Assembly (NCBI GenBank): GCA_005884605.1
Contig: VBBE01000105.1
Location: 1 to 6,855, forward strand
DNA: 6,855 nt
Origin: Candidatus Bathyarchaeota archaeon
GTDB lineage: Archaea; Thermoproteota; Bathyarchaeia; 40CM-2-53-6
Direction of reading: 5' to 3'
The notes under the pieces were generated by a model. It saw nothing but the letters and a program-made list of their open reading frames with translations. It had not been told where the DNA came from and searched no databases. Below are positions 1 through 6,129 of the stretch, one piece after another. A program made the position numbers and the translations under genes. Numbering within the stretch: the stretch's first letter is position 1; the number at the start of each line of letters is the position of its first letter.

Positions 1-657
1 ACTGGATGTAACAGAGTACTTGACCAGGCCAATGGTAGTTGCACTATGACCAATGGACAATGCACCGGAACAGGCTGCACAACGTCTCAATGGTTTGACA
101 GTCAGATTAGAGTGGAGAACATCGGTGGTGCTAACAGCGCAATCGGCACCCAAGACACCTATGACCCTAACGACGCTTCCGGAACATACACCCACGTTTT
201 TGGCTACGATGAAGTGTTTGCCCAGACCAATGTTGGGCAAGCATTTACCGTTGTGAACTTCAGGACAGACGTGCTGTTTCAACGAGCGGCAAAAGTCTGG
301 GGTGTTAGTCTGGCTACGGCGAAAACTTTGGTTGGAGTTGAAATTGGACTCGAAGGGTATGATGTAGAAACTGTTTCAGCGACACTCTTCAGTTTCAGCT
401 TCAGCAGTGGCGTGACTCAATATCAACCAGGTCTTCCTGTCACGGTCACGGATTGTAGGTTTGCCGACACAGACCTTGTAGATGGCGCCAACCAGGGAAA
501 AACTGTAGACATTGTTGACGCTGCTACTATGGCGTCCGCTTTCGGCAGCAAGATAGGCCAATCCAGCTATGAACCGCTTGCTGATACTGCACAGATTGGC
601 AAGATTGACATCGTAGACGCCGCTATAGTCGCCTATTACTTCGATCGGACGTGCTAG
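1..657 (+). CDS. Secreted GH12-like glycosidase fragment with C-terminal dockerin-like domain (5' end outside window)
   Basis: The reading frame is open from base 1, so the true start lies upstream; the internal ATG at 46 is not the start. Numbering below takes that ATG as residue 1. Residues 68-118 resemble the C-terminal strands of glycoside hydrolase family 12: an NFRTDVLFQRA segment, then VGVEIGLEGYD, where E103 (bases 352-354) falls where GH12 enzymes carry the acid/base glutamate in a G-x-E motif, then alternating F/S strands. The nucleophile region is not visible, so the family call is tentative. Residues 135-203 form a dockerin-like tail with two repeats, each containing DIVDAA (155-160 and 188-193). 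The N-terminal part seen here is rich in cysteine and glycine, with four cysteines within about 25 residues. Such proteins act outside the cell on beta-glucans, and dockerins bind cohesins. The next gene starts inside this stop codon region, implying joint expression. Confidence 0.75.
   Translation, partial: TGCNRVLDQANGSCTMTNGQCTGTGCTTSQWFDSQIRVENIGGANSAIGTQDTYDPNDASGTYTHVFGYDEVFAQTNVGQAFTVVNFRTDVLFQRAAKVWGVSLATAKTLVGVEIGLEGYDVETVSATLFSFSFSSGVTQYQPGLPVTVTDCRFADTDLVDGANQGKTVDIVDAATMASAFGSKIGQSSYEPLADTAQIGKIDIVDAAIVAYYFDRTC
448..654 (+). other. Dockerin-like domain (two degenerate calcium-loop repeats)
   Basis: Two repeats end the protein. The first is D-x-x-D-G-x-x-x-G-K-T-V-D-I-V-D-A-A followed by TMASAFGS. 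The second is A-D-T-A-Q-I-G-K-I-D-I-V-D-A-A followed by IVAYYFD. The hydrophobic helix after each loop and the roughly 30-residue repeat spacing match dockerin type I architecture. The loops depart from the calcium-binding consensus: the first has extra residues between the D-G and the D-I-V-D, and the second has A and I where D/N is expected at loop positions 3 and 5. Calcium binding may therefore be weak. Confidence 0.7.
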
Positions 658-1160
658 CCTTGCGACAAGCTTTGATCCCGTCAATCGCAGTTCTTGTCAT
701 TGTAGTCTTCGCGATTGTATTAATGCCGGCCCGCGCAACCACCGTTAGCGGCCCCGACCTGAGCGGTTCATGCACCAATTCGGGCACCGGTTTCAATGCC
801 GCGTTCACTGCGAATACACTGTCCCGCGTTATGGCTTGGCAACTAAATGTCACGTTCAGCGCGAGTGCAGTTGCTCCGATGAGCTATTCAGTGAGCAACA
901 GCTTCACGTCCAACAGCCAAATCATGGCCAAGAACGGCACTGGCTACTACATGGTCGGTGTGGCAATGAACGGTGGCGTCACATACTCATCAAGCTCCAC
1001 GACGACCTTCTTCACCTTGAACTTCAAGACTAAAGTGTATCATGCTCAAACGCTCTTTGACATTGCAACCGGTGGACCATTCCCATCGGAACTCTTCGGT
1101 AGTAGTTTCGACAGCCTTTCCTTCAATACGGAAAGCGGCTACTATGGCTGTAACGTCTAA
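651..1160 (+). CDS. Small secreted cohesin-like protein
   Basis: A 169-residue protein starting at GTG 651, which overlaps the previous stop by 7 bases; the in-frame TTG at 660 is an equally possible start. No Shine-Dalgarno sequence is visible, consistent with translational coupling. Residues 7-29 form a clear signal peptide ending in A-R-A with likely cleavage before T30. The mature part of about 140 residues is beta-rich (S, T, N, G, aromatic) and has the size of one cohesin domain. Cohesin-like pieces are MAWQLNVTFSASAV (61-74), YYMVGVAMNGGV (99-110) and FFTLNFKTK (120-128), which resemble the Q-x-x-V/L-T-F, W/V-G-V-A and L-x-x-I/L-x-F-x strands of cohesins. The only two cysteines, C41 and C167, sit near the two ends and could form a disulfide; N66 and N95 are in N-x-T sequons. 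No membrane anchor follows. The neighbour's dockerin supports the cohesin idea, which still rests on pattern similarity. An alternative is an unrelated secreted beta-sandwich protein. Confidence 0.75.
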   Translation: MLALRQALIPSIAVLVIVVFAIVLMPARATTVSGPDLSGSCTNSGTGFNAAFTANTLSRVMAWQLNVTFSASAVAPMSYSVSNSFTSNSQIMAKNGTGYYMVGVAMNGGVTYSSSSTTTFFTLNFKTKVYHAQTLFDIATGGPFPSELFGSSFDSLSFNTESGYYGCNV

Positions 1161-1190
1161 CTTCGGGCTTAGGATACGCATGGCAACTCC

Positions 1191-1198
1191 CTTTTTTG
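1191..1198 (+). terminator. Possible T-tract transcription terminator
   Basis: Six consecutive T residues (1192-1197) lie about 30 bases after the stop codon of the secreted gene pair. Archaeal RNA polymerase commonly terminates at such T-tracts without a hairpin. The tract is short and stands alone, so this is a weak call. Confidence 0.3.
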
Positions 1199-1379
1199 GA
1201 TTAAGCTCGCAATTGCGGCAGTTCAGATGACCCCGGAAGGGATTAATGAAGGAGTTGGACGGATCTTCCATATCGCTTCGAGGGGGGACTCACCTCCTCC
1301 TTGTTGAGAACCGTAGATACAGCGGGCCTCGACTTCGTTCACCTTTACAACCAAGTCGTAGACAATGACTAAGCAGGAA

Positions 1380-1430
1380 GCAAAATTCGAAATCCAAATT
1401 GTTGACCGACCAAAATGCAAAATCCAAAAT
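1380..1430. repeat. Degenerate AT-rich short direct repeats
   Basis: The motif CAAAAT, with variants AAATCCAAAT and AAAATCCAAAAT, recurs five times within 50 bases, leading directly into the large inverted repeat at 1425. The copies are irregularly spaced (roughly 10-30 bases), with no conserved long unit, so this is not a CRISPR array. It looks like intergenic repeat sequence that could serve as a protein-binding or structural element. Confidence 0.45.
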
Positions 1431-1497
1431 CACGCTCAAAAATGGCCGGCCCTAGGGCCCAGATCCGGCCAAGCGGGGAGCTTTTGAGCGTGTTTTG
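1425..1497. repeat. Large inverted repeat with GC-rich inner hairpin
   Basis: The left arm CACGCTCAAAA (1431-1441) is an exact reverse complement of TTTTGAGCGTG (1482-1492). Skipping a single T at 1430, the pairing continues with CAAAA (1425-1429) against TTTTG (1493-1497), giving 16 pairs with one bulge. Inside, TGGCCGG (1443-1449) pairs with CCGGCCA (1465-1471), and GGCCCTAGGGCC (1448-1459) is a perfect 12-base palindrome. The whole could fold as a two-tier hairpin of about 73 bases. It lies about 270 bases past the secreted gene pair. It may be a remnant of a non-coding mobile element, a recombination site or an RNA structure; no flanking transposase is seen. Confidence 0.65.
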
Positions 1498-2032
1498 TCG
1501 GTATCGGTAGCGCTTTTACACTTTACCAACCAGCTATTCTCAGCTCCGTGGTTCGGATCCCGTTACCGGTATGTTCCAAGTCCAGTCGGCGCCAAAGTTT
1601 CGTCGGTCGTTTGGGAGACGACTACAACGTGTTATTCTCGGCTACGACCGAGCGTTTCAGAGAGAATGATGGCAGCTCAATTTCTTCTCTCAATGGCGGG
1701 TTCAAAGGATCTTGTCAGCAAGTCGTCGACGTGATGGTGGTCCAGCAGATCCCTCATGGATGAAATAACATTAGGTGCTCGCTTCGTGTCCCTATGTGCA
1801 CCTTCGGCGTAGTCCCTGAGTGTGCTCCTATCAGAACAGTCGGGTGCCACTCGTCGAGGGTATGTCTGATCTGGGGGATCGCATGCGTCAGGGCGGAACT
1901 CCTCGCTTCGGCTTCGGGACAAGGGGTAGCCTCCGACGGGTCATTGAGCATCTTCCGCCTTGTCTTGTGGGGTCGAGTACGTGGAGCGGATAAAAAGTTC
2001 GAAACCCTAACAAAAACACCGAAAAAATACAT

Positions 2033-2041
2033 CTTTTTATA
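2033..2041 (+). promoter_or_regulatory. TATA-box-like promoter of the aminotransferase gene
   Basis: CTTTTTATA matches the archaeal TATA box, and the bases just upstream are A-rich (GAAAAAATAC), as expected for a BRE region. Transcription would begin near 2063-2067, giving an untranslated leader of about 20 bases that contains the Shine-Dalgarno site. A second A-rich candidate lies at 1990-1996. Confidence 0.5.
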
Positions 2042-2070
2042 CCCGCCAGGCGGAATAGACTATTAGACAT

Positions 2071-2078
2071 GGGAGGAG
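2071..2078 (+). promoter_or_regulatory. Shine-Dalgarno site deciding the TTG start at 2086
   Basis: GGGAGGAG ends 7 bases before TTG 2086. This supports the TTG over the nearby ATG at 2069, which is in another frame and overlaps the site itself. Confidence 0.65.
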
Positions 2079-2085
2079 TCAGTCG

Positions 2086-3495
2086 TTGTTCACAAAGCTC
2101 GAAGCAGAGAACGCCCTCAGCCAAGCACGGGCCGAAGCCGAACGACGAATAGCTCGTCCTTCACTACCACTCCTCACGAATTTCTCCAGATCCTACGCCA
2201 CATACCAAGAAGCGAGAAAGCATCTTCCATCTGGAGCGTCCTCGAACATCCGTGTTCACGCTCACGATCCATTCCCTATCCTCTTCAAGAACGGTCTGGG
2301 GTCCCGAGTTCGCGACCTTGACGAGAACGAGTATGTGGACCTTCTAATCGCGTATGGCGCGCTAATCCTCGGGCACGCTCACCCAGCAATCGTGGGTACG
2401 ATCGCTGATCAGCTTCAGAACGGTTCCATGCTTGGGACCACTACCGAGTTGGAGGTAGAGGTTGCCAAGAAGGTTCAGTCCATGGTTCCCTCCGCTGAGA
2501 TGGTCAGCTTCTCCAACACTGGGACAGAGGCTACTATGGAGGCCGTACGGGTTGCTCGAGCGTTCACAGGCAGAGAGAAGCTTCTGAAGTTTGAAGGTCA
2601 CTATCACGGACATCACGACTACGTCCTCTTCAGCGTCGAATCACCATCGGTTGTCGCTGGACTGGAACAATCGCCCTCGAAGCTTCCTTTCTATCCCGGA
2701 ATCCCAGAAGAGATAGCAAAGACCGTTGTCATTGCGAAATGGAACGACACAACTGCCCTAGAGAAGGTCGTCAAGAGGAACGCAGCGGACCTTGCAGCAA
2801 TTATCATGGAACCAGTACTCGGATGCTCCGGCGTAATTCTGCCAGACGAAGACTACCTCAAATCTGTTAGAGAGATCGCTGACAAGTACGATGTACTCCT
2901 CATCTTTGATGAGGTACTGACAGGGTTCCGTCTCGCTCCAGGTGGCGCTCAAGAATTCTATGGCGTAAAGCCCGATTTGTCTTGCTTTGCGAAGGCGCTT
3001 GGAGGAGGAGCACCGATCGCAGCGGTCACAGGACGAAGAGACATCATGAGTATGATCGGTCCCGGACGAATCGGCTACGGTGGAACATACAATGGGAACT
3101 CGATGTGCCTCGCCGCGGCCAAGGCAACGTTACAGGAGCTTACTAGAAACGATGACGAGGCATTCAGGCACATGCACATCATCGGAGCAAGAATCATGGA
3201 AGGACTAGGAGAGTTAATGGAGCGATACGATCATGAGGGAATCGTTCAAGGTCTCGGACCCATGTTTCAAGTATTCTTTACCAAAGAACCGAAGATAACG
3301 GGCTATCGACAGACCCTCAATGTAAACACCGAGATATTCCGGACATTTCGCAACCTCATGTTGCAGAGAGGAGTTTACTTCCATCCTGACGGTATGGAGA
3401 GAATCATGATCTCTGCAACACACGACGAGCTAGACGTTGAAAGAGTTCTCGCAGCTGCAGAAGAAAGTCTGCGGGAACTTCCCACAACTCATTAG
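2086..3495 (+). CDS. Class III PLP-dependent aminotransferase, glutamate-1-semialdehyde aminotransferase-like
   Basis: A 469-residue cytoplasmic fold-type I enzyme that moves an amino group between an amine and an oxo-acid or aldehyde using pyridoxal phosphate. Visible landmarks: NTGTEA (144-149) for cofactor phosphate, FEGHYHGHHD (169-178), EPVLG (242-246), IFDEVLTGFR (273-282) with D275 for the pyridine nitrogen, FAKALGGG (301-308) with K303 as the Schiff-base lysine, GTYNGN (333-338), and a closing SATHDELD (443-450) similar to the GSA aminotransferase end. Family members of the HemL type are about 425-430 residues; this one has some 40 extra N-terminal residues. No tetrapyrrole genes are nearby, so its substrate is open and I do not call it hemL. 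Start TTG 2086 has a strong Shine-Dalgarno site and its own promoter, so it is probably transcribed alone. Confidence 0.93.
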   Translation: MFTKLEAENALSQARAEAERRIARPSLPLLTNFSRSYATYQEARKHLPSGASSNIRVHAHDPFPILFKNGLGSRVRDLDENEYVDLLIAYGALILGHAHPAIVGTIADQLQNGSMLGTTTELEVEVAKKVQSMVPSAEMVSFSNTGTEATMEAVRVARAFTGREKLLKFEGHYHGHHDYVLFSVESPSVVAGLEQSPSKLPFYPGIPEEIAKTVVIAKWNDTTALEKVVKRNAADLAAIIMEPVLGCSGVILPDEDYLKSVREIADKYDVLLIFDEVLTGFRLAPGGAQEFYGVKPDLSCFAKALGGGAPIAAVTGRRDIMSMIGPGRIGYGGTYNGNSMCLAAAKATLQELTRNDDEAFRHMHIIGARIMEGLGELMERYDHEGIVQGLGPMFQVFFTKEPKITGYRQTLNVNTEIFRTFRNLMLQRGVYFHPDGMERIMISATHDELDVERVLAAAEESLRELPTTH

Positions 3496-3741
3496 ATTTA
3501 TCTCTACTCTCCAGTAAGATCTCCCGTTCGCGAGCATCGTTCAGTTGGTCGATAGGCGATTGAAATCTCAACGCGCAAAAGCGTCTGATTGAAAGAACTC
3601 GCATAATCTACGAGCTTGACCGAGTCGATTCTCTGCTCGCGGGCACCAAGAGACAATCGTTTGATCTTGCCCAACTGGTGCTAACCACGAGGGGTTAACT
3701 GAGCTCAAACTAGGTTACCCGCCTACGTTCTGTGACAATGG

Positions 3742-3749
3742 CTTTTACA
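3742..3749 (+). promoter_or_regulatory. Weak TATA-like element before the DUF2332 gene
   Basis: CTTTTACA lies about 40 bases upstream of TTG 3785, which would place the transcript start near 3770 and give a very short leader without a Shine-Dalgarno site. The rest of the 289-base gap from the aminotransferase (3496-3784) shows no gene, RNA or strong repeat. Confidence 0.3.
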
Positions 3750-3784
3750 ATCAGACGGTAGCATCGTAGAGCTAAGATAGTGCT

Positions 3785-4849
3785 TTGGCTTCACAAATCT
3801 CGGAAGGTCAGCTCGAAACTTTATCGAAACAGTTCAAGTACTTCTCAGAGAAAGTCTATCCCGGCTCATCCCCACTTTACCAACACCTTGCCGCAAGAAT
3901 CGCGGAAGACCATGAAATTCTATCTGTTGCCTCGCATTCGCGGGGGGGAGAGCTTGTTCCAAATCTGTTCTTCGCGGCAGTCCATTTTCTACTCCTTCAT
4001 GGAGTGAAGCACCCGCTCTCCACCTTTTTTCCAAGTGTGTCCTCTGGCGGAGATGGCGATCCCTACTCGTATTTTCGTTCTTTCTGTTTGGAAAACGAGG
4101 AGCGCGTTCTTAATTTGATCTCATCTAGGAGGGTGCAGACTAACGAGGTACAGCGATGTGCGTGCCTACTGCCCGCTTTCGAACTAGTAGCTAGAGAGTC
4201 GTCGGGGCGACCATTGTCCATTGTAGACATCGGTGCCAGTGCAGGCCTGAATCTTCTGTGGGACCGATATGGATACAATTACGGTAACGGTCGCAGGTGT
4301 GGGGACGCTAGTTCTTCTGTACAGATCCCATGCACTCTGCGTGGAGAGCTGAATCCACCAATCCCCGAAATCCTTCCCTTAGTTGAATCTCGAGTAGGAA
4401 TAGACCTAAATCCGTTAGATGTTCGCAATCAGGAAGAGATGCTGTGGTTACGTAGCCTTGTTTGGCCGGAGCATGCGAGGAGGGCCGAACTGCTTCAGCA
4501 GGCGATTGAATTGGCCAAGATGAATCCTCCAAAGTTGATCGCAAGAGACGTCCTTGAAGCCTTGCCGATTGTACTGTCCGAATTGCCTACTGACGCAACA
4601 ATCTGCCTTTTCCACAGCCACACCGTCTACCAGTTTCCTCAAGAAATACGGGACCGGCTTTCCTCACAGATCGCGGAATATTCGAGAAGGAGAAATCTGT
4701 TCGAGGTCTCATTCGAATGGTGGCGCGGGAGAGACCAACCCATGCTCGAGTTGAGCAGATTTCATGACGACACAAGGAATGAGCAACTCCTAGCCTACTG
4801 TAATCCTCATGGAGAATGGATGCAATGGGCTTACAGAGGCCATATGTAA
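3785..4849 (+). CDS. DUF2332 family protein
   Basis: A complete 354-residue protein, the usual length for DUF2332. Family landmarks in order: LFFAAVHFLLLHGVKHPL (61-78), FRSFCLE (97-103), RRVQTNEVQRCA (115-126), VDIGASAGLNLLWDRY (147-162), VGIDLNPLDV (204-213), SLVWPEH (224-230), FHSHTVYQF (276-284) and the terminal NPHGEWMQW (340-348). The biochemical function of the family is not established. The D-I-G-A-S-A-G-L-N segment after a beta strand, with a later strand ending in G-I-D, resembles the SAM-binding loops of Rossmann methyltransferases, so a SAM-dependent role is a reasonable inference. The protein appears soluble, with no signal peptide. Start TTG 3785 gives MASQISE; there is no clear Shine-Dalgarno site, which fits a leaderless or nearly leaderless archaeal transcript. 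Confidence 0.9.
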   Translation: MASQISEGQLETLSKQFKYFSEKVYPGSSPLYQHLAARIAEDHEILSVASHSRGGELVPNLFFAAVHFLLLHGVKHPLSTFFPSVSSGGDGDPYSYFRSFCLENEERVLNLISSRRVQTNEVQRCACLLPAFELVARESSGRPLSIVDIGASAGLNLLWDRYGYNYGNGRRCGDASSSVQIPCTLRGELNPPIPEILPLVESRVGIDLNPLDVRNQEEMLWLRSLVWPEHARRAELLQQAIELAKMNPPKLIARDVLEALPIVLSELPTDATICLFHSHTVYQFPQEIRDRLSSQIAEYSRRRNLFEVSFEWWRGRDQPMLELSRFHDDTRNEQLLAYCNPHGEWMQWAYRGHM

Positions 4850-5034
4850 CGGATGATGATGTAGCTGAGGTCGAAAGACTCCGGGTCAAACTAGTGTTGT
4901 TTGGTGATTCTCCAGCAGAACTGACCCTTGCAATGAGAGAACCTAAGGAAATCGCCGGGAGCGAGAAGATGATTCGATCTCGTTTCATCGCTCCACGAGT
5001 ATTGAGAATTACCAGCTCTAAACTGAGCGAATAA
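4825..5034 (+). CDS. Possible small hypothetical protein overlapping the DUF2332 3' end
   Basis: A frame of 69 residues from ATG 4825 (72 from ATG 4816) that overlaps the last 25 bases of the DUF2332 gene. GGAG at 4811-4814 sits 10 bases before ATG 4825, which favours that start; it is too close to serve ATG 4816. The product is charged and soluble-looking (for example DDDVAEVERLRVKLVLFG near the N terminus, then a basic C-terminal half). I do not recognise a family. The overlapping start suggests translational coupling with DUF2332, but the frame is short enough to be chance. Confidence 0.35.
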   Translation: MGLQRPYVTDDDVAEVERLRVKLVLFGDSPAELTLAMREPKEIAGSEKMIRSRFIAPRVLRITSSKLSE

Positions 5035-5104
5035 TCGAGTTACTGGTGACGCCCCAAGGTGTTAAATCAGTGATTCAATCATGTTCTTTGGATTCTCCGA
5101 GCGC

Positions 5105-5109
5105 GGAGG
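5105..5109 (+). promoter_or_regulatory. Shine-Dalgarno-like site upstream of the GNAT gene
   Basis: GGAGG stands 14 bases before TTG 5124, longer than the usual spacing. An in-frame stop (TGA 5118-5120) just upstream forces the start to lie at 5124 or later, and no better in-frame start follows closely, so TTG 5124 is chosen despite the spacing. Confidence 0.4.
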
Positions 5110-5123
5110 GATCTCTGTGAGAC

Positions 5124-6008
5124 TTGTCGAAGAAATCTGGATGGATTCCCGCCCGAGACCCAGCTGCACTTACGGACTTATGCCTTCAATGGAACAAGGG
5201 CCGATTTTACGAGATTCTCTGGGAGTACACCCTCACTCCTACCACTCTTCGCGCGAAGAATGCGAGAGGCTGGTTGTATTATGAGGACAATCAACCAGCA
5301 GGATTTGCCCTCGGGCGTCGGCATGAGCTGCGACGCTGGTGGCATTTCGAGGAGCTCTGGGGACCCTGCGAGGGAAGTTCTGAACTCCCAACCCGCATAG
5401 GAAAGCAAGATCGGTCGAGGGCTCAGCACTTCCACAGGCTCTTGCGCCAGTTCAGGTCGCGGATTCTCATTAGAGCGGCAGTAGACAACTCCTTTGGCAA
5501 CATTATTGCTCGAGAAGTTGGGGCTCAGTGGTGTGGAGGCTATCTGTTGGGTACTCGAAGATTAAGCCGGAAATTGACGGTCAGAGTGCCCGCGGGCTTC
5601 AAGCTTCGCAGATTCCTAAAGGGCGATGAGAAGGATATGTCAAGAATTCACCATGCGGCATTTCATATCCAACATCCGCCTAGAGAATATCTCGAGTGGG
5701 CCACGAATCCCAACTGTAGGACAACGCTGGCGGTCTTGCAAGGAGAGACTGTTGGGTTCTTGACAGCAGAAAAGCGGCATGACGGCATTTATGGGGACTT
5801 CAACATAGCAGTAGAGCCCAAGTTCCACAGAAGAGGATTAGGGTCTGCACTGATGGAAAGGGGACTAAACGATCTGATCGAAATGGGGTGCAAAACGGCC
5901 GTGGCTGACTATTGGCTTCAGAATGCGAAGGTTCAGGCGTTGAACCGGAAATATTGCTTCAGGACTGTTCGTGCCTACAACTACTACGAAACTGAAGCAG
6001 CCAGTTAG
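5124..6008 (+). CDS. GNAT family N-acetyltransferase with a divergent N-terminal half
   Basis: A 294-residue cytoplasmic protein predicted to transfer an acetyl group from acetyl-CoA to an amine; the acceptor is unknown. The C-terminal half (about 150-294) is a standard GNAT domain. It opens with LTVRVPAGFKLRRFLKGDEK, continues with a strand GDFNIAVEP, and has the acetyl-CoA pyrophosphate loop HRRGLGSAL (235-243, the R/Q-x-x-G-x-G/A signature) and a helix ending near M254. It closes with NAKVQALNRKYCFRTVRAYNYYE, the usual asparagine and tyrosine-rich end. The N-terminal half (1-149) has GNAT-like size and order (strand GWLYYEDNQPAGFALG, then HFEELWGP) but no acetyl-CoA loop that I can see, so it may be a degenerate second GNAT domain. 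The gene is preceded by a short gap of 89 bases after the small ORF. Confidence 0.88.
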   Translation: MSKKSGWIPARDPAALTDLCLQWNKGRFYEILWEYTLTPTTLRAKNARGWLYYEDNQPAGFALGRRHELRRWWHFEELWGPCEGSSELPTRIGKQDRSRAQHFHRLLRQFRSRILIRAAVDNSFGNIIAREVGAQWCGGYLLGTRRLSRKLTVRVPAGFKLRRFLKGDEKDMSRIHHAAFHIQHPPREYLEWATNPNCRTTLAVLQGETVGFLTAEKRHDGIYGDFNIAVEPKFHRRGLGSALMERGLNDLIEMGCKTAVADYWLQNAKVQALNRKYCFRTVRAYNYYETEAAS

Positions 6009-6104
6009 CGGTGCGACCTAAGTGACTTTGCTATTGCAAACTCAACTTTGACCTTGTTTCTTCCTGAAATAATCGGAACATTGCCCGTTAGAGGTTTAGG
6101 CGAG

Positions 6105-6129
6105 CCTCAAGCTGTCTCTGAGCTTGAGG
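6105..6129. repeat. Perfect 9-bp hairpin
   Basis: CCTCAAGCT (6105-6113) pairs exactly with AGCTTGAGG (6121-6129) around a 7-base loop, about 100 bases beyond the GNAT stop. No T-tract follows, so a bacterial-type terminator is unlikely. The hairpin also falls inside the possible antisense gene remnant. Confidence 0.5.

Larger units (their letters stand above)
1161..2032. other. Long region without a convincing gene
   Basis: Between the cohesin-like gene and the aminotransferase promoter I see no open frame with recognisable protein character. Short frames occur on both strands in roughly equal number, none has a good start signal, and none resembles a family I know. What it does hold: a T-tract at 1192-1197, a perfect 10-base palindrome CGCAATTGCG at 1208-1217, an imperfect G-rich/C-rich hairpin around 1280-1300, AT-rich short repeats at 1380-1430, and a long inverted repeat at 1425-1497. 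The stretch 1500-2000 is of mixed composition and could be a decayed gene or an unrecognised RNA, but nothing in it proves either. Confidence 0.5.

Noticed and set aside
46..48. ATG at 46 as the start of the dockerin-containing gene
   Set aside because: The frame is open to base 1 with matching composition, a mature secreted protein would need a signal peptide, and none follows this ATG.
1380..1430. CRISPR array
   Set aside because: The repeated word is only about six bases, the spacing is irregular, and there are no cas genes.
1754..2066. Overlapping frames on both strands before the aminotransferase, as real genes
   Set aside because: They compete with each other, run into the promoter region, lack start signals, and their translations show no recognisable protein character.
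2069..2071. ATG just upstream of the aminotransferase as its start codon
   Set aside because: It is in a different frame from the aminotransferase and overlaps the Shine-Dalgarno site that serves TTG 2086.
3600..3760. tRNA or other small structured RNA in the gap before DUF2332
   Set aside because: No cloverleaf, T-loop or anticodon arm could be built; only short incidental pairings were seen.
4587..4988. A 133-residue - strand frame opposite the DUF2332 end
   Set aside because: Most of it lies over a well-supported gene, its composition is serine/arginine-rich as expected for a shadow frame, and no family is recognisable.
5081..5284. A short + strand frame overlapping the GNAT start
   Set aside because: It overlaps the GNAT coding region in another frame and shows no conserved features.
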